A DNA stretch of 64,000 nt. Origin: Rhizobacter sp. OV335 (GTDB taxonomy: Bacteria > Pseudomonadota > Gammaproteobacteria > Burkholderiales > Burkholderiaceae_C). The stretch's first letter is position 1. The number at the start of each line of letters is the position of its first letter. The translations under genes and the position numbers were made by a program. This document shows positions 1 through 9,216 of this stretch, one piece after another. The notes under the pieces are model-generated. The model had not been told where the DNA came from and made no database searches. It worked only from the letters and a program-made list of their open reading frames with translations. The stretch lies in NCBI RefSeq assembly GCF_900142965.1, contig NZ_FRCQ01000004.1, positions 186,001 to 250,000 on the forward strand. Direction: 5' to 3'.

Positions 1-495
1 CAGCACCGCGAGCGTGCCGACGATCATGCCGGCGGTTTCGGACATGGCGCCGTTGGTGAGCACCGAGAAGACCACGCCCAGCGCGGTGATCTGCGCCGCC
101 ACCCAGCCGAGGTAGCTCAGGATGATGGCCAGCGAGCAGAACACCTCGACGCCCTTGCCGTAGCGCTTGCGATAGAAGTCGCCGATGGTCAGCAGGTTCT
201 GCTTGTAGAGCTTGGTCGCGAAGAACAGGCCGACCAGGACCAGGCAGGTACCGGCGCCGAACGGGTCTTCGACGATGGCCCCGAGGCCGCTTTGCACGAA
301 CTTGGCCGGGATGCCCATCACGGTTTCGGCGCCGAACCAGGTGGCGAAGGTGGTGGTGACCACCATGATCAGCGGCAGGCTGCGGCCGGCGATCGCGAAA
401 TCGCGGGTGGTCTTGATGCGCGTGCCGGCCCAGACGCCCAGGCCCAGGGTTCCCAGCAGATACAGCACGACGAAGGAAATCAGGGTGGTGTTCAT
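1..495 (-). CDS. Sodium:solute symporter (SSS family), N-terminal part, cut by window edge
   Basis: Reading the minus strand from the ATG at 493-495 gives 165 residues that begin with a membrane segment (MNTTLISFVVLYLLG), then an amphipathic stretch with the family-typical DFAIAGRSLP and TFATWFGAETVMG, then further hydrophobic segments. This is the N-terminal third of an SLC5/SSS-type Na+-coupled transporter of the inner membrane. The C-terminal part lies beyond position 1, so the substrate (carboxylate, amino acid, sugar or proline) cannot be told. It is separated from ubiB, which runs in the same direction, by about 80 bases that hold a hairpin, so the two are probably separate transcripts. 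Confidence 0.85.
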   Translation of the reverse strand, partial: MNTTLISFVVLYLLGTLGLGVWAGTRIKTTRDFAIAGRSLPLIMVVTTTFATWFGAETVMGIPAKFVQSGLGAIVEDPFGAGTCLVLVGLFFATKLYKQNLLTIGDFYRKRYGKGVEVFCSLAIILSYLGWVAAQITALGVVFSVLTNGAMSETAGMIVGTLAVL

Positions 496-554
496 CGACC
501 TGGGCGCGCGGCGCGGGGTTGGAGGCGGGCGAGATTATCCATGCAAGTGCCGGG

Positions 555-571
555 CCCGGATGGCATCCGGG
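555..571. terminator. GC-rich hairpin downstream of ubiB
   Basis: CCCGGAT-GGC-ATCCGGG is a 7-bp perfect stem with a 3-base loop, flanked by a further CCGGG/CCCGG pair. It lies just after the ubiB stop, between ubiB and the symporter. No T-tract follows, so it is a terminator candidate by position and shape only. Confidence 0.45.
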
Positions 572-578
572 ACCCGGG

Positions 579-2126
579 TTACCGCCAGTGCGTCATCACC
601 TGCGTCGCGACCAGGCCGAGCACGAACCCCACCGCCCCGTAGATGATCGCCCGCAGCAGCCGGTTGGTGCGCCGCTGCTCAGCGAGCACCGCCTCGAGCA
701 GCCTCGGCTCGGTGCCGCGCGGCTGCTGCAGCGCGTGGTGCAGCAGGCGCGGCAGCTCGGGCAGCAGCTGCACGTAGCGCGGCGCCTCTTTCTTCAGGTT
801 CTGCAGCAGCCCGCGCCAGCCGACCTGCTGGTTCATCCAGCGCTCGAGGAAAGGCTTGGCGGTGTTCCACAGGTCGAGTTCGGGGTCGAGCTGGCGGCCC
901 AGGCCCTCGACGTTCAGCAGCGTCTTCTGCAGCAGCACCAGCTGCGGCTGGATCTCCACATTGAAGCGGCGCGAGGTCTGGAACAGCCGCAGCAGCACCT
1001 GGCCCAGCGAGATGTCTTTCAGCGGCCGGTCGAAGTGCGGCTCGCAGACCGCGCGGATCGCGCCTTCGAGTTCGTCCACCCGCGTGGTCGACGGCACCCA
1101 GCCCGACTCCACGTGCAGCTCGGCGACGCGCTTGTAGTCGCGGCGGAAGAACGCGATGAAGTTCTGCGCGAGGTAGTCCTTGTCGAACTCGGTCAGCGTG
1201 CCGACGATGCCGAAATCGAGCGCGATGTAGTGCCCGAAGGTCTTCGGGTCGAGGCTCACCTGGATGTTGCCGGGGTGCATGTCGGCATGGAAGAAGCCGT
1301 CGCGGAACACCTGCGTGAAGAAGATGGTCACGCCGTCGCGCGCGAGCTTCGGGATGTCGACGCCGGCATCGCGCAGCCGCTGCGACTGGCTGATCGGCAC
1401 GCCGTACATGCGCTCCATCACGATCACGCTGGTGGTGCACAGGTCCCACACCATCTCGGGCACCAGCACCAGGTTCAGGCCCTGCATGTTGCGGCGCAGC
1501 TGCGCGGCGTTGGCGGCCTCGCGCACCAGGTCGAGCTCGTCGTGCAGGTAGTTGTCGAACTCGGCCACCACCTCGCGCGGCTTCAGGCGCTTGCCGTCCG
1601 ACGACAGGCGCTCGATCCAGCGCGCGATGCTGCGCAGCAGCGTCAGGTCGTCCTCGATCACCGCGAGCATGCCGGGGCGCAGCACCTTCACCGCGACCTG
1701 GCGGCCGCTCTTCAGCGTCGCGAAGTGCACCTGCGCGATCGACGCGCTGGCCACCGGCTCGGCCTCGAAGCTCGCGAAGATGTCCTCGATCGGCCGGCCG
1801 TAGGCCCGCTCGACCAGCTGGCGCGCCAGCACGGCCGGGAACGGCGGCACGTTGTCCTGCAGCCGGGCCAGCTCGTCGGCCAGGTCGTCGGGCAGCAGGT
1901 CGCGCCGGGTCGACAGCACCTGGCCGAACTTGACGAAGATGGGCCCGAGCCGCTCCAGCGCCTCGCGCAGCCGCACGCCGCGCGGCGCATGCAGCCGGCG
2001 GCCGAGCGTCATCACGCGCACCAGCAGCCGCACCCAGCGCTGGCGGAAGCCCGAGAGTGCGAGTTCGTCGAGCCCGTAGCGCAGGACGATGAAGCCGATG
2101 AACAGCAGGCGAAGCAGGTGCCTCAT
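579..2126 (-). CDS. ubiB: UbiB, ubiquinone biosynthesis ABC1/ADCK atypical kinase
   Basis: The product is a 515-residue atypical kinase/ATPase needed for ubiquinone synthesis, acting at the inner membrane with the Ubi complex. Family marks are visible: the KxGQ region ([16 protein letters not shown]), the Ala-rich nucleotide loop ([10 protein letters not shown]), the lysine of VAVKVLRPG, the catalytic loop [11 protein letters not shown] and the metal-binding DFG (LDFGIVG). Two hydrophobic helices at the extreme C-terminus ([18 protein letters not shown]) match the family's membrane anchor. The reading frame stays open upstream, but the ATG at 2124-2126 (MRHLLRLLF) is chosen because it overlaps the ubiJ stop as ATGA and gives the usual length. 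It is co-transcribed after ubiJ. Confidence 0.95.
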   Translation of the reverse strand: MRHLLRLLFIGFIVLRYGLDELALSGFRQRWVRLLVRVMTLGRRLHAPRGVRLREALERLGPIFVKFGQVLSTRRDLLPDDLADELARLQDNVPPFPAVLARQLVERAYGRPIEDIFASFEAEPVASASIAQVHFATLKSGRQVAVKVLRPGMLAVIEDDLTLLRSIARWIERLSSDGKRLKPREVVAEFDNYLHDELDLVREAANAAQLRRNMQGLNLVLVPEMVWDLCTTSVIVMERMYGVPISQSQRLRDAGVDIPKLARDGVTIFFTQVFRDGFFHADMHPGNIQVSLDPKTFGHYIALDFGIVGTLTEFDKDYLAQNFIAFFRRDYKRVAELHVESGWVPSTTRVDELEGAIRAVCEPHFDRPLKDISLGQVLLRLFQTSRRFNVEIQPQLVLLQKTLLNVEGLGRQLDPELDLWNTAKPFLERWMNQQVGWRGLLQNLKKEAPRYVQLLPELPRLLHHALQQPRGTEPRLLEAVLAEQRRTNRLLRAIIYGAVGFVLGLVATQVMTHWR

Positions 2127-2656
2127 CGGGGGGTGCCGCCCCCGTTGCGATTGACCAGGCTCTGCAGCACGTGCACCGCCTCGCGCAGGCCGCCGGCCAC
2201 CATCGCGGCGAAACGCGACAGCTCGTGCGCGGGGGCCGGGCCGATGATCTTGGCCAGGTCGTCCTGCAGGTCCCAGCGCAGGTTGTCGATCAGCCAGCTG
2301 ACGTCGGCGGCGAAGGCCGAATCGCCCTCGATGCCGACCTTCGGGCGCACGCCGCTGAACCACTGGGCGGCCAGCCGCGCCGGGTTCGAGGCGTCGAGGG
2401 TCAATCGGAGGTCGGGGTTGGCGGGCGGCTCCTCGCCGCACCATTCGAGCAGCCCGGCCGGCGTCACGCGGAACGCGATCTGCGGCGGTGCCGGCAGCAT
2501 CGACGGCCAGCCGGTCAGCGTGAGCTGCACGCTGCGGCCGGCGTGCGGCTTGAGGCGATCGGTCGCGACGGTCTCGGACGCGATCACGTGGTTGAGCAAC
2601 AGGGTGATGCGCTCCAGCGCACCGGCGCCTAGCGACGCGAAGAAGGCATTCAGCAT
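2123..2656 (-). CDS. ubiJ: UbiJ, SCP2-domain ubiquinone biosynthesis accessory factor
   Basis: The product is a 177-residue SCP2-like protein ([23 protein letters not shown]...). UbiJ binds lipids and organises the soluble Ubi complex that carries out late ring modifications of ubiquinone. It starts with the conserved short helix followed by the SCP2 beta-sheet ([21 protein letters not shown]), and its C-terminal helices match the family. It sits directly upstream of ubiB with an ATGA overlap, the classical ubiE-ubiJ-ubiB order; ubiE is not in this window. An upstream in-frame extension to 2788 is rejected because it would run into the galE promoter region and lacks conserved sequence. Confidence 0.9.
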   Translation of the reverse strand: MLNAFFASLGAGALERITLLLNHVIASETVATDRLKPHAGRSVQLTLTGWPSMLPAPPQIAFRVTPAGLLEWCGEEPPANPDLRLTLDASNPARLAAQWFSGVRPKVGIEGDSAFAADVSWLIDNLRWDLQDDLAKIIGPAPAHELSRFAAMVAGGLREAVHVLQSLVNRNGGGTPR

Positions 2657-2759
2657 GCGCGGGATTGTAGGTGGCGGCACCGGTGCCCTCCATCCCGGGG
2701 GCTCTCGCCGCGGCCCCTGCAACCTATGATCCGTCGCCCTGCGCAGAACGAACGATCCC

Positions 2760-3773
2760 ATGCCCACGATCCTGCTGACCGGTGCCACCGGCTACATCGC
2801 CTCCCACACCTGGCTTGCGCTGCAGGCTGCCGGCTTCGACGTGGTCGGCGTCGACAACTTCGCGAACAGTTCACGCATCGTGCTGGACCGGCTGGCCGAA
2901 CTGGGCGGCCGCACGCCGGTGTTCATCGAGGCCGATGTCTGCGAGCGCGCGGCGATGGACGCGGTGTTCCGCCAGCACCGCATCGACGCGGTGGTGCATT
3001 TCGCGGCGCACAAGGCGGTCGGCGAATCGGCGCAGAAGCCGCTGGAGTACTACCGCAACAACATCGGCGGGCTGATCAATGTGGCGCAGGTGATGCAGGA
3101 CCACGGTTGCAAGCGGCTGGTGTTCAGCTCGTCGGCCACCGTCTACGGCCAGCCCGAGCGGCTGCCGATCACGGAGGATTCGGCGCTGTCGGCCACCAAC
3201 CCCTATGGCACCACCAAGCTGCTCGGCGAAGAGTTGCTGCGCGAGCTGGCGCGCTGCGACGCGGCCTGGCAGATCGCGTTCCTGCGCTACTTCAACCCGG
3301 TGGGCGCACACCCGAGCGGGCGCATCGGCGAAGACCCGCGCGGCGTGCCGAACAACCTGATGCCGTACGTGGCGCAGGTGGCGGTCGGCCAGCGCGAGTT
3401 CCTGCAGGTGTTCGGCGACGACTACGACACGCCCGACGGCACCGGCGTGCGCGACTACATCCATGTGATGGACCTGGCCGACGGGCATGTGGCGGCGCTG
3501 CGCTACCTGCTGGCGCAGCAGAAGTCGCTGACGGTCAACCTCGGGACAGGGCGCGGCTACAGCGTGCTGGAGGTGGTGAAGGCCTTCGAGCGGGCCAGCG
3601 GCAAGGCGGTTCCGTACCGCATCGTGCCGCGCCGGCCGGGGGATGTGGCGGCCTGCTATGCGGATCCGTCGAAGGCGCGCGAGCTGCTCGGGTGGTCGGC
3701 GACGCGCGACATCGACGCGATGTGCGTGGATGCGTGGCGGTGGCAGAGCGGGAATCCGCGCGGGTTCGAGTGA
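2760..3773 (+). CDS. galE: UDP-glucose 4-epimerase
   Basis: A 337-residue extended short-chain dehydrogenase that interconverts UDP-glucose and UDP-galactose in the cytoplasm. It has the NAD-binding GATGYIASH at the N-terminus, the SSSATVYG segment, and the catalytic Tyr-Lys pair in NPYGTTKLLGEELL. GalE signatures RYFNPVGAHPSG, GEDPRGVPNNLMPYVAQV and DGTGVRDYIHVMDLADGH are all present. It is divergent from ubiJ, sharing a 103-base intergenic region. Its product would feed surface-polysaccharide synthesis, in keeping with the next gene block, but it is not in that operon. Confidence 0.96.
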   Translation: MPTILLTGATGYIASHTWLALQAAGFDVVGVDNFANSSRIVLDRLAELGGRTPVFIEADVCERAAMDAVFRQHRIDAVVHFAAHKAVGESAQKPLEYYRNNIGGLINVAQVMQDHGCKRLVFSSSATVYGQPERLPITEDSALSATNPYGTTKLLGEELLRELARCDAAWQIAFLRYFNPVGAHPSGRIGEDPRGVPNNLMPYVAQVAVGQREFLQVFGDDYDTPDGTGVRDYIHVMDLADGHVAALRYLLAQQKSLTVNLGTGRGYSVLEVVKAFERASGKAVPYRIVPRRPGDVAACYADPSKARELLGWSATRDIDAMCVDAWRWQSGNPRGFE

Positions 3774-3800
3774 TACGCCGTTCGGGCCGACTTGATTCCC

Positions 3801-3957
3801 GTTCGGGCTGAGCCTGTCGAAGCCCATTTCCGCTCGCCCTGAGCCTGTCGAAGGGTCGCGTTGAGCTTGTCGAAACGCCGTGCCGCTCGCCGGTTTCGAC
3901 AGGCTCAACCCGAACGGATTGGTGGCTCGCCGGCTTCGACAGGCTCAGCCCGAACGG
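3801..3957. repeat. REP-like palindromic repeat cluster 1 (core CTTCGACAGGCTCAG)
   Basis: Five copies of a roughly 22-base element occur between the converging ends of galE and the hydrolase gene: 3801-3822, 3831-3854 and 3861-3876 in one orientation, then 3894-3917 and 3934-3957 in the other. Paired copies can fold into long hairpins and probably act as a bidirectional terminator or mRNA stabiliser. The same element recurs at 17489-17609 and 41448-41571. Elements with this core are common between genes of GC-rich proteobacteria. Confidence 0.85.
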
Positions 3958-3965
3958 GGAGTTTG

Positions 3966-5789
3966 TCAGCCCGAGCGGGCCGTCAGCCGTCTTCCGATCG
4001 CCGCCACCACGCGCCGCCTTGCCGCTTCGCGCGAGAACGTGTGGTCGGCCTCGTCGATGAACTCCAGCGCGAGATCGCCGTTCTTGATCGCGCGCCGCGC
4101 CGTCTGGCGCGCACCGTCCTGCAGCATGTCCCAGCCGGGGTCGCCCGACGACACGATCAAGGTCACGTGCCGCTTCGCCGCGAACAGCTGCCGCAGCTGC
4201 CGTGACAGCAACGGCCCGCGCGACGGGAACAGCAGCTCGGTGATCGCGCTCACGCGCGAGGCCACCTGCTTGCGCAGGTGCGACAGCACCACCCCCGCGA
4301 GGTAGACCAGGTTCACCTGCCCGCGCAGCAGCTTCTTCCAGCTGTCGAGCCGGCGCATCGTGCCCTTGTAGTGCGCCACCGCCGAGAAGTGCTTCGTGTC
4401 GACCGCATCGCCCTCGACCCAGCGCCAGGTCAGCGGGTTGATCAGCACCAGCTCGCTGATCTGCGCCGCCTGCTCGACCAGCCCGGTCTGGAACGCGGTG
4501 TACGCGCCCGAGCACAAGCCCATCAGCACGAACTCGCGCACGCCGAAACGCTCGCGCAGGCTGTGCAGCACCTGCTGCGCATCGGGCACCGCACTGTCCG
4601 GGTAAGGATGGTTCTCGCGACCCGCTCCGCGCTGCACGCTGTCGCCCAGGCCCTCCAGGTCGCAGCGCACCGTCGGGAAACCGAGCGCGGCCAGCTCGCG
4701 CGCAAGCATCACGTACAGCCGGTTCGGGCCGACGTGGTGCACCGTGCCGGAGTTGAACAGCACGACCATCGGCCGCGTCGAATTGGAAACACCGACCTCC
4801 GCATCGGCCTGCACATGCAGCCCGAACAGCTGCCCCTCGGTGCCGAGCGCGCACAGCGTTTCGGTCAGCGCCACCGTGCGGCCATCGGCCGTCGCATGCG
4901 TGAAGCGCGCCTGCGTCGCCCCCTCCGGTGACGGCAACAGCGGCACCGCCGCCTCACGCGGCGCCGTCTGCGCCACCATCCACTGCACGATGCTGTCGAG
5001 CGCCTGGCGCGGCACGACGGTGTGCACCGGCTCGGCCATCATGTCGGCATAGCCGGCGCAGGCGATCGCATCGGTCGCGATGCCGAGCGTCAGCAGGTGC
5101 TCGCGCAACGCGTCTTCCTCGCCGATCAGGTCGTCGCGCGCGACCAGCAGCGCGCGGCCGCTGACGCGCAACGCCTCGCGCGTCAGTTGCACGGCCTTCA
5201 CGGCCTCCTGCGTCTCGCGGCTCATCAGGAAGCCCGCCGGCTCCAGCGGCGCACTCACCGGCCGCTGCCCGCCGCCGGCCGCCATGTCGAGCGCCTGCAT
5301 CTCGCGCACATGGCGCCGGCCCGAGGCACACACGTTCCACAGCACCAGCCAGTCGACCTCGCGCTGCGCGGCGACCAGCGCCGCGAGCGTCGCGCCCAGC
5401 CGCACGCCGAGCAGCCCGACGCGCGCGCTGCCGCTGAGCGACTGCGCGGCGGCGATCGCCGCATGCACATCGTCCTGCCAGCGCTGCAGCCGGCCGGCGT
5501 CGGTCTCCAGCCCCGGCGAATCGCCGGTGCCGTGGTAGTCGAAGCGCAGCGCCGGCACGCCGGAGCGCGCGAGGTCGTCGGCCAGGTGGCGCAGCGAGCG
5601 GTGGCCGTGCGCGTACTCGTAGCCCATCGGGTTGCAGATCACGACGACCGCGTCGCGGCGCGGCACCGCATCGGCCACGTGGTACCAGCCGAACAGCGGC
5701 TGCTCGGCGCTGCCGAGCATCAGCGGCTCGCGCCTCACCTCGGGGCGCCGCGCGGCGTCCGGCTGCAGCGGGATGTCGTCAGTCCGCAC
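3966..5789 (-). CDS. Tandem double alpha/beta-hydrolase with Arg and Cys at the nucleophile elbows
   Basis: 607 residues forming two alpha/beta-hydrolase domains in one chain (about 20-275 and 290-605). The first elbow reads G128-V-R-L-G, so the nucleophile position is Arg130 and the domain is probably not a hydrolase. The second elbow reads G424-L-C-S-G, placing Cys426 at the nucleophile position, with Asp550 (SSGDPGWD) and His583 (DEADHTFS) completing a likely Cys-Asp-His triad like that of dienelactone hydrolase. No signal peptide is seen. It resembles exosortase/EPS-associated hydrolases. Start: GTG at 5787-5789, overlapping the preceding GH2 stop by 11 bases; ATG 24 codons later is an alternative. 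As last gene of the operon it may move an acyl or aminoacyl group; the substrate is unknown. Confidence 0.85.
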   Translation of the reverse strand: MRTDDIPLQPDAARRPEVRREPLMLGSAEQPLFGWYHVADAVPRRDAVVVICNPMGYEYAHGHRSLRHLADDLARSGVPALRFDYHGTGDSPGLETDAGRLQRWQDDVHAAIAAAQSLSGSARVGLLGVRLGATLAALVAAQREVDWLVLWNVCASGRRHVREMQALDMAAGGGQRPVSAPLEPAGFLMSRETQEAVKAVQLTREALRVSGRALLVARDDLIGEEDALREHLLTLGIATDAIACAGYADMMAEPVHTVVPRQALDSIVQWMVAQTAPREAAVPLLPSPEGATQARFTHATADGRTVALTETLCALGTEGQLFGLHVQADAEVGVSNSTRPMVVLFNSGTVHHVGPNRLYVMLARELAALGFPTVRCDLEGLGDSVQRGAGRENHPYPDSAVPDAQQVLHSLRERFGVREFVLMGLCSGAYTAFQTGLVEQAAQISELVLINPLTWRWVEGDAVDTKHFSAVAHYKGTMRRLDSWKKLLRGQVNLVYLAGVVLSHLRKQVASRVSAITELLFPSRGPLLSRQLRQLFAAKRHVTLIVSSGDPGWDMLQDGARQTARRAIKNGDLALEFIDEADHTFSREAARRRVVAAIGRRLTARSG

Positions 5790-8238
5790 GGACGGTCACC
5801 GTCTCTCGCAGGTTCAGCGCACCGAGGTGCGCCTTGAACTTGCGCGGCGCGGCGTCCAGCGGACGAAAGCGCAGCGTGCGGCGCGACTGCGGCGCCAGGT
5901 GGAAATGCAAGTCGTCCACCGAGTAGCCGTCGCATTCGACGTGCAGCGCGTGGATGAGCGCGGTGCTCTCCAGCACCACCTCGACGCTGCCGCCGTCGAG
6001 GCGCCGTGCCTGCGCGGCCAGTGCACCGGCGCGCTGCGGCGGCAGGTTGAGCCCGTGCGGAAAGTGGAAGTCCTCGGCCAGCGTCTCACCCGCTTCGTTC
6101 TTCAGCCGCGCGACCGCCACGTCATGCTGCGGCGGCCCGAAGCGGTACGCATACGCGGTGTCGGCGAAGTGGCCGACCAGTGCATCGGCCTGCAGCGCGA
6201 GGCTCTCGTTCGCGGCCAGCATCACGCCGATGCTGCCGCCGGCGGTGCGCACCTGGCCGTCCTGGTACAGCGCGAACTCGACGCTGCCCGCGAACGGCGC
6301 GACACCCTCGTTGTGCACCTGCAGCTGCAGCCCGTCGAGCCCGCCGTCGGTGATCAGCACGGTGCGCGGCGCCCAGGCGCGCTTCAGCGCCCAGTACACC
6401 GCCTTCGGCCGGCCGGTGCTGTCGATCAGGCCCCAGCCGGCGCCCGGCCACAGGTCCTTCAGGAACCAGACCAGGCCGCCGCCGCAGGCGCTGCCCGGTG
6501 CGCGCCATTCGGCGAACACGCGCTTCAGCACCTCGCCGGTCACCGCGCGCGAGATCGCGAGGTAGCGCGCGATGTCGGTGCTGCGCAGCGCGACCGGATC
6601 GAGCCCGGTGAGCTCGCGCAGGTAGTGGTCGCGGATGTCCTCGAAATCCCAGCCGGCGCCGTTGTCGCGCGGCTGGCGCTGCTTCCACAGCGGGTGGTGC
6701 GGCGCGATCGTCGGGTGGCCGCCCATCAGCTCGATGGTCTCGGGCTCGGGCACGTGCGAGAAGCCGAGGCACTCGGTCGTGAACTTGACGCCCGCGTGCT
6801 TCGCGTCGCTGACCGGGCGTCGGTAGGCGCCGACCCCGTAGTAGTGCGAGATGCCGACGCCCACGTGGAAGGGCAGTGCGCCCTCGCACGGCGACGAGCG
6901 GAAGTACGGCACGCCGGCATGGCGGCTCGCGCAGCGCGCCGGCAGCGTCTCGCTGAAGAAATCGTTGCTCCACTCCGAGGCCGGCAGGCCGAGCATCGCG
7001 GCCTGCTGCTCGACCTCGCTGCCGCCGCAGTACGCGGCGATGCACGGGTGCGCCTGCAGGCGCTGGAGCTGCTGCGCGGCCTCACGCTCGATCTCGGCGC
7101 GGAAGGCTTCGTCGGCAACCGGGTAGTCCATGTTGGCGAACATGAAGTCCTGCCACACCAGGATGCCGAGCTCGTCGCACAGCGCGTAGAACGCGTCGGA
7201 CTCGTAGGTCATCGTGCCGCCGATGCGCAGCATGTTCAGGCCGCCGTCGCGCGCGAGCGTCAGCGTGCGGCGCAGTTGCGCCGGGTCGCCGTGCAAGCGC
7301 AGGAAATCGTCGGTGGTCCAGCAGGCGCCGCGGCAGAACACCGGCGAGCCGTTGACGTGGAACTGCACCAGGCCGTCGTCCCGCCGCACCTCGACCTGAC
7401 GGAAACCGATGCGGCCGCGGTCGATCGAATGCCATTGCGTGCCCTGGCGCAGTTCGATCGCGCAGTCGTGCAATGCCGGCGCGCCGTGCGTGTGCGGCCA
7501 CCACAGCGGCACATCGGGCAGCCGCAGATCGGCCGACAGCGTGTCGCCGTCGAGCGCGAGCGCATGAGTCTGGTCGCCGATGCGCAAGCGCGCCTCGGCC
7601 ACATCGCTGCCGGCCGTCAGCGTGGCGCTCAGCCGCAGCCGGGCCACGCCACCCGCGGCATCGCACTGCAGGTCGATCGATGCGAGGCCGCCCGGCGACA
7701 CCGTCTCCAGCCACACCGGTTTCCACACGCCGACCGGGTGGATCGGCGGCGTCCAGCCGGGGATGCGGCCGAGCAGCGTGGTGCGCACCCAGCGCAGGTT
7801 CTGCGCGTCGACCAGCGCGGTCTTCCAGCGCGGGCGCGGCTTGCGCGCGGCGAGTTCGGCGTCGAGCGAGCGGAAGCGGATGCGCAGCTCGTTGTCGGGC
7901 CGCAGCCGGCCGGTCACGTCGACCCGCTCGGTGGTGAACATGTTGCGGGTGCTCAGCACCGGCTCGTCATTCAGCCACACGTCGGCGATGCCGGCGAGGC
8001 CGTCGCAGCGCAGTTGCTGGCGGTCGCCGCTGCGCTGCGCAGGCGCCTTGAAGCGGCAGCGGTACCACCAGTCCTGCGTGTCGTAGCGACCATGTGGCGT
8101 GTCAAGCTCGACGCCCAGGCTCGCACCTACTGTGCCGAGTTCACGCACCGGCGCCCAGGCCAAGCCCTCAGCCGCACCCGCGGCGATCTCCCAGCCGCTG
8201 TCCAGTGCGATCGCCGAGTTCATGGCCGCGTGCGTCAC
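5779..8238 (-). CDS. Glycoside hydrolase family 2, beta-mannosidase-like
   Basis: 819 residues with GH2 architecture: a jelly-roll sugar-binding domain (about 40-190, with DVWLNDEPV), an immunoglobulin-like domain, a TIM barrel (about 310-620) and C-terminal beta domains. The barrel keeps the (N)MLRIGG, LVWQDFMFANMDYP and CGGSEVEQQ stretches; the Glu of CGGSE is at the acid/base position (usually CGNNE in beta-mannosidases) and the Glu of FTTECLGFS at the nucleophile position. No signal peptide is evident, so cytoplasmic action is expected. The GTG start at 8236-8238 forms a GTGA overlap with the DUF1839 stop; ATG at 8221-8223 is possible. Likely acts on a mannose-type beta-glycoside linked to the polysaccharide made by this cluster (inference). 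Confidence 0.88.
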   Translation of the reverse strand: MTHAAMNSAIALDSGWEIAAGAAEGLAWAPVRELGTVGASLGVELDTPHGRYDTQDWWYRCRFKAPAQRSGDRQQLRCDGLAGIADVWLNDEPVLSTRNMFTTERVDVTGRLRPDNELRIRFRSLDAELAARKPRPRWKTALVDAQNLRWVRTTLLGRIPGWTPPIHPVGVWKPVWLETVSPGGLASIDLQCDAAGGVARLRLSATLTAGSDVAEARLRIGDQTHALALDGDTLSADLRLPDVPLWWPHTHGAPALHDCAIELRQGTQWHSIDRGRIGFRQVEVRRDDGLVQFHVNGSPVFCRGACWTTDDFLRLHGDPAQLRRTLTLARDGGLNMLRIGGTMTYESDAFYALCDELGILVWQDFMFANMDYPVADEAFRAEIEREAAQQLQRLQAHPCIAAYCGGSEVEQQAAMLGLPASEWSNDFFSETLPARCASRHAGVPYFRSSPCEGALPFHVGVGISHYYGVGAYRRPVSDAKHAGVKFTTECLGFSHVPEPETIELMGGHPTIAPHHPLWKQRQPRDNGAGWDFEDIRDHYLRELTGLDPVALRSTDIARYLAISRAVTGEVLKRVFAEWRAPGSACGGGLVWFLKDLWPGAGWGLIDSTGRPKAVYWALKRAWAPRTVLITDGGLDGLQLQVHNEGVAPFAGSVEFALYQDGQVRTAGGSIGVMLAANESLALQADALVGHFADTAYAYRFGPPQHDVAVARLKNEAGETLAEDFHFPHGLNLPPQRAGALAAQARRLDGGSVEVVLESTALIHALHVECDGYSVDDLHFHLAPQSRRTLRFRPLDAAPRKFKAHLGALNLRETVTVRAD

Positions 8239-9206
8239 CCGTGCTGTCGACGCAGCTCGCCGATGCCTCGTGCCCAGGCCTCGCCCATCGCGTCGATCGG
8301 CGACAGGTCGAGCGCCTTCTTGCGCGCCATCGAGCGCGCGAGCTGGAACTGGAAGGCCTTCGCGGTCTGCGAGATCTGCGACACGTCGTCGGCCGCACTG
8401 CCCACGTCGACACCCTGCTCCGCGAGCCAGCGCAGGTAGGTCTCGGCCAGCTCGAAGCAGGCGCCGTACTGGCGCAGCGTCGCGAACGAATAGGTGTGGA
8501 AGACCGCGATGTCGGACTGCATCAGCCAGTCGAGGTCTTTCGCGAACTGCGTCTTGAAGCGCTCGAACGGGTTGGTCGCCGGCACGCGCGTCAGGTGCTT
8601 GCGCAGCAGCGCGAGCGAGCCGTCGACGAGTGCCGCGCCGGTCGGCGGCGTGAAGTTCGGCCGCGCCTTCAGGTACTCGATGTACGGCGGCAGCATGCGC
8701 TCATGCACCAGCCCATCGAGCTGGAACACGTCGCGGAAGTCGTCACCCGCCAGCGCGTAGAAGCCCTGGTTGTGGAAGTAGTCCATGCGACGCGCCTTCA
8801 CGTCGATCGCATTGACGCCCACCGTCGACTTGGTGTGCGCGAGCCGGTAGGCCGAGCCGGCGGTGTCCGGCAGGAACCACGAGTCCAGCTCGACCAGCAC
8901 CGGCCGGCCTTGCGCGACCTGGTCCTCGATGTGGTCGACCAGCGGCCGCCACACCGCGAGTTCCTGGATGTCGACGCCGTACAGGTCGTACAGGTCGCCA
9001 TCGGGGAACTTGAAGAAGGTCCACTGGTCGCCTTCGAAGTCGACGCCGAGCGTGAACGCGAGCGCCGGCACCGGGTCGTGGCCGAGCCCGTGCAGCAGCT
9101 CGATCAGCACGTCGGCGTAGCAGTTGGTCTCGGCCCAGGTGCGCGGCGCGGTGTGGATCGGGTGGCGCTGGAAGCTCGCCGGCTCGATCGGCAGGACACG
9201 TTTCAT
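8235..9206 (-). CDS. DUF1839 family protein
   Basis: 323 residues matching the uncharacterised DUF1839 family by its N-terminal TWAETNCYADVLIELLHGLG and by WTFFKFPDGDLYDLYG. It opens with a conserved Asn-Cys-Tyr and later has GRPVLVELDSWFLPDT and KSTVGVNAI, giving the look of a papain-like/C39-like fold (Cys, then His-Thr-Lys and Asp), though this is inference. The start at 9204-9206 is preferred over a TTG further upstream because GAGGG lies just ahead of it. It follows the amino acid:carrier protein ligase by 10 bases, a neighbourhood known from rhizobia, so it probably handles the carrier-bound aminoacyl group, possibly transferring it to an acceptor. Confidence 0.8.
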   Translation of the reverse strand: MKRVLPIEPASFQRHPIHTAPRTWAETNCYADVLIELLHGLGHDPVPALAFTLGVDFEGDQWTFFKFPDGDLYDLYGVDIQELAVWRPLVDHIEDQVAQGRPVLVELDSWFLPDTAGSAYRLAHTKSTVGVNAIDVKARRMDYFHNQGFYALAGDDFRDVFQLDGLVHERMLPPYIEYLKARPNFTPPTGAALVDGSLALLRKHLTRVPATNPFERFKTQFAKDLDWLMQSDIAVFHTYSFATLRQYGACFELAETYLRWLAEQGVDVGSAADDVSQISQTAKAFQFQLARSMARKKALDLSPIDAMGEAWARGIGELRRQHG

Positions 9207-9216
9207 GCGGCCCTCG

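Noticed and set aside
579-2693. N-terminal extension of UbiB through the ubiJ region
   Set aside because: Extension residues overlap the in-frame-shifted ubiJ gene and lack conservation; the start coupled to the ubiJ stop gives the normal family length.
519-2729. Very long open frame on the plus strand opposite ubiB/ubiJ
   Set aside because: The translation is dominated by Arg, His, Gln and Leu, has no domain, and lies exactly antisense to well-conserved genes; it is an effect of high GC in the third codon position.
3801-3957. Repeat cluster as a CRISPR array
   Set aside because: Spacing is irregular, copies occur in both orientations, and no cas genes are near; these are REP-like palindromes.
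5632-8439. 935-codon open frame antisense to the GH2 gene
   Set aside because: Low-complexity His/Arg/Gln/Ala composition and no start context; antisense shadow of the conserved GH2 gene.
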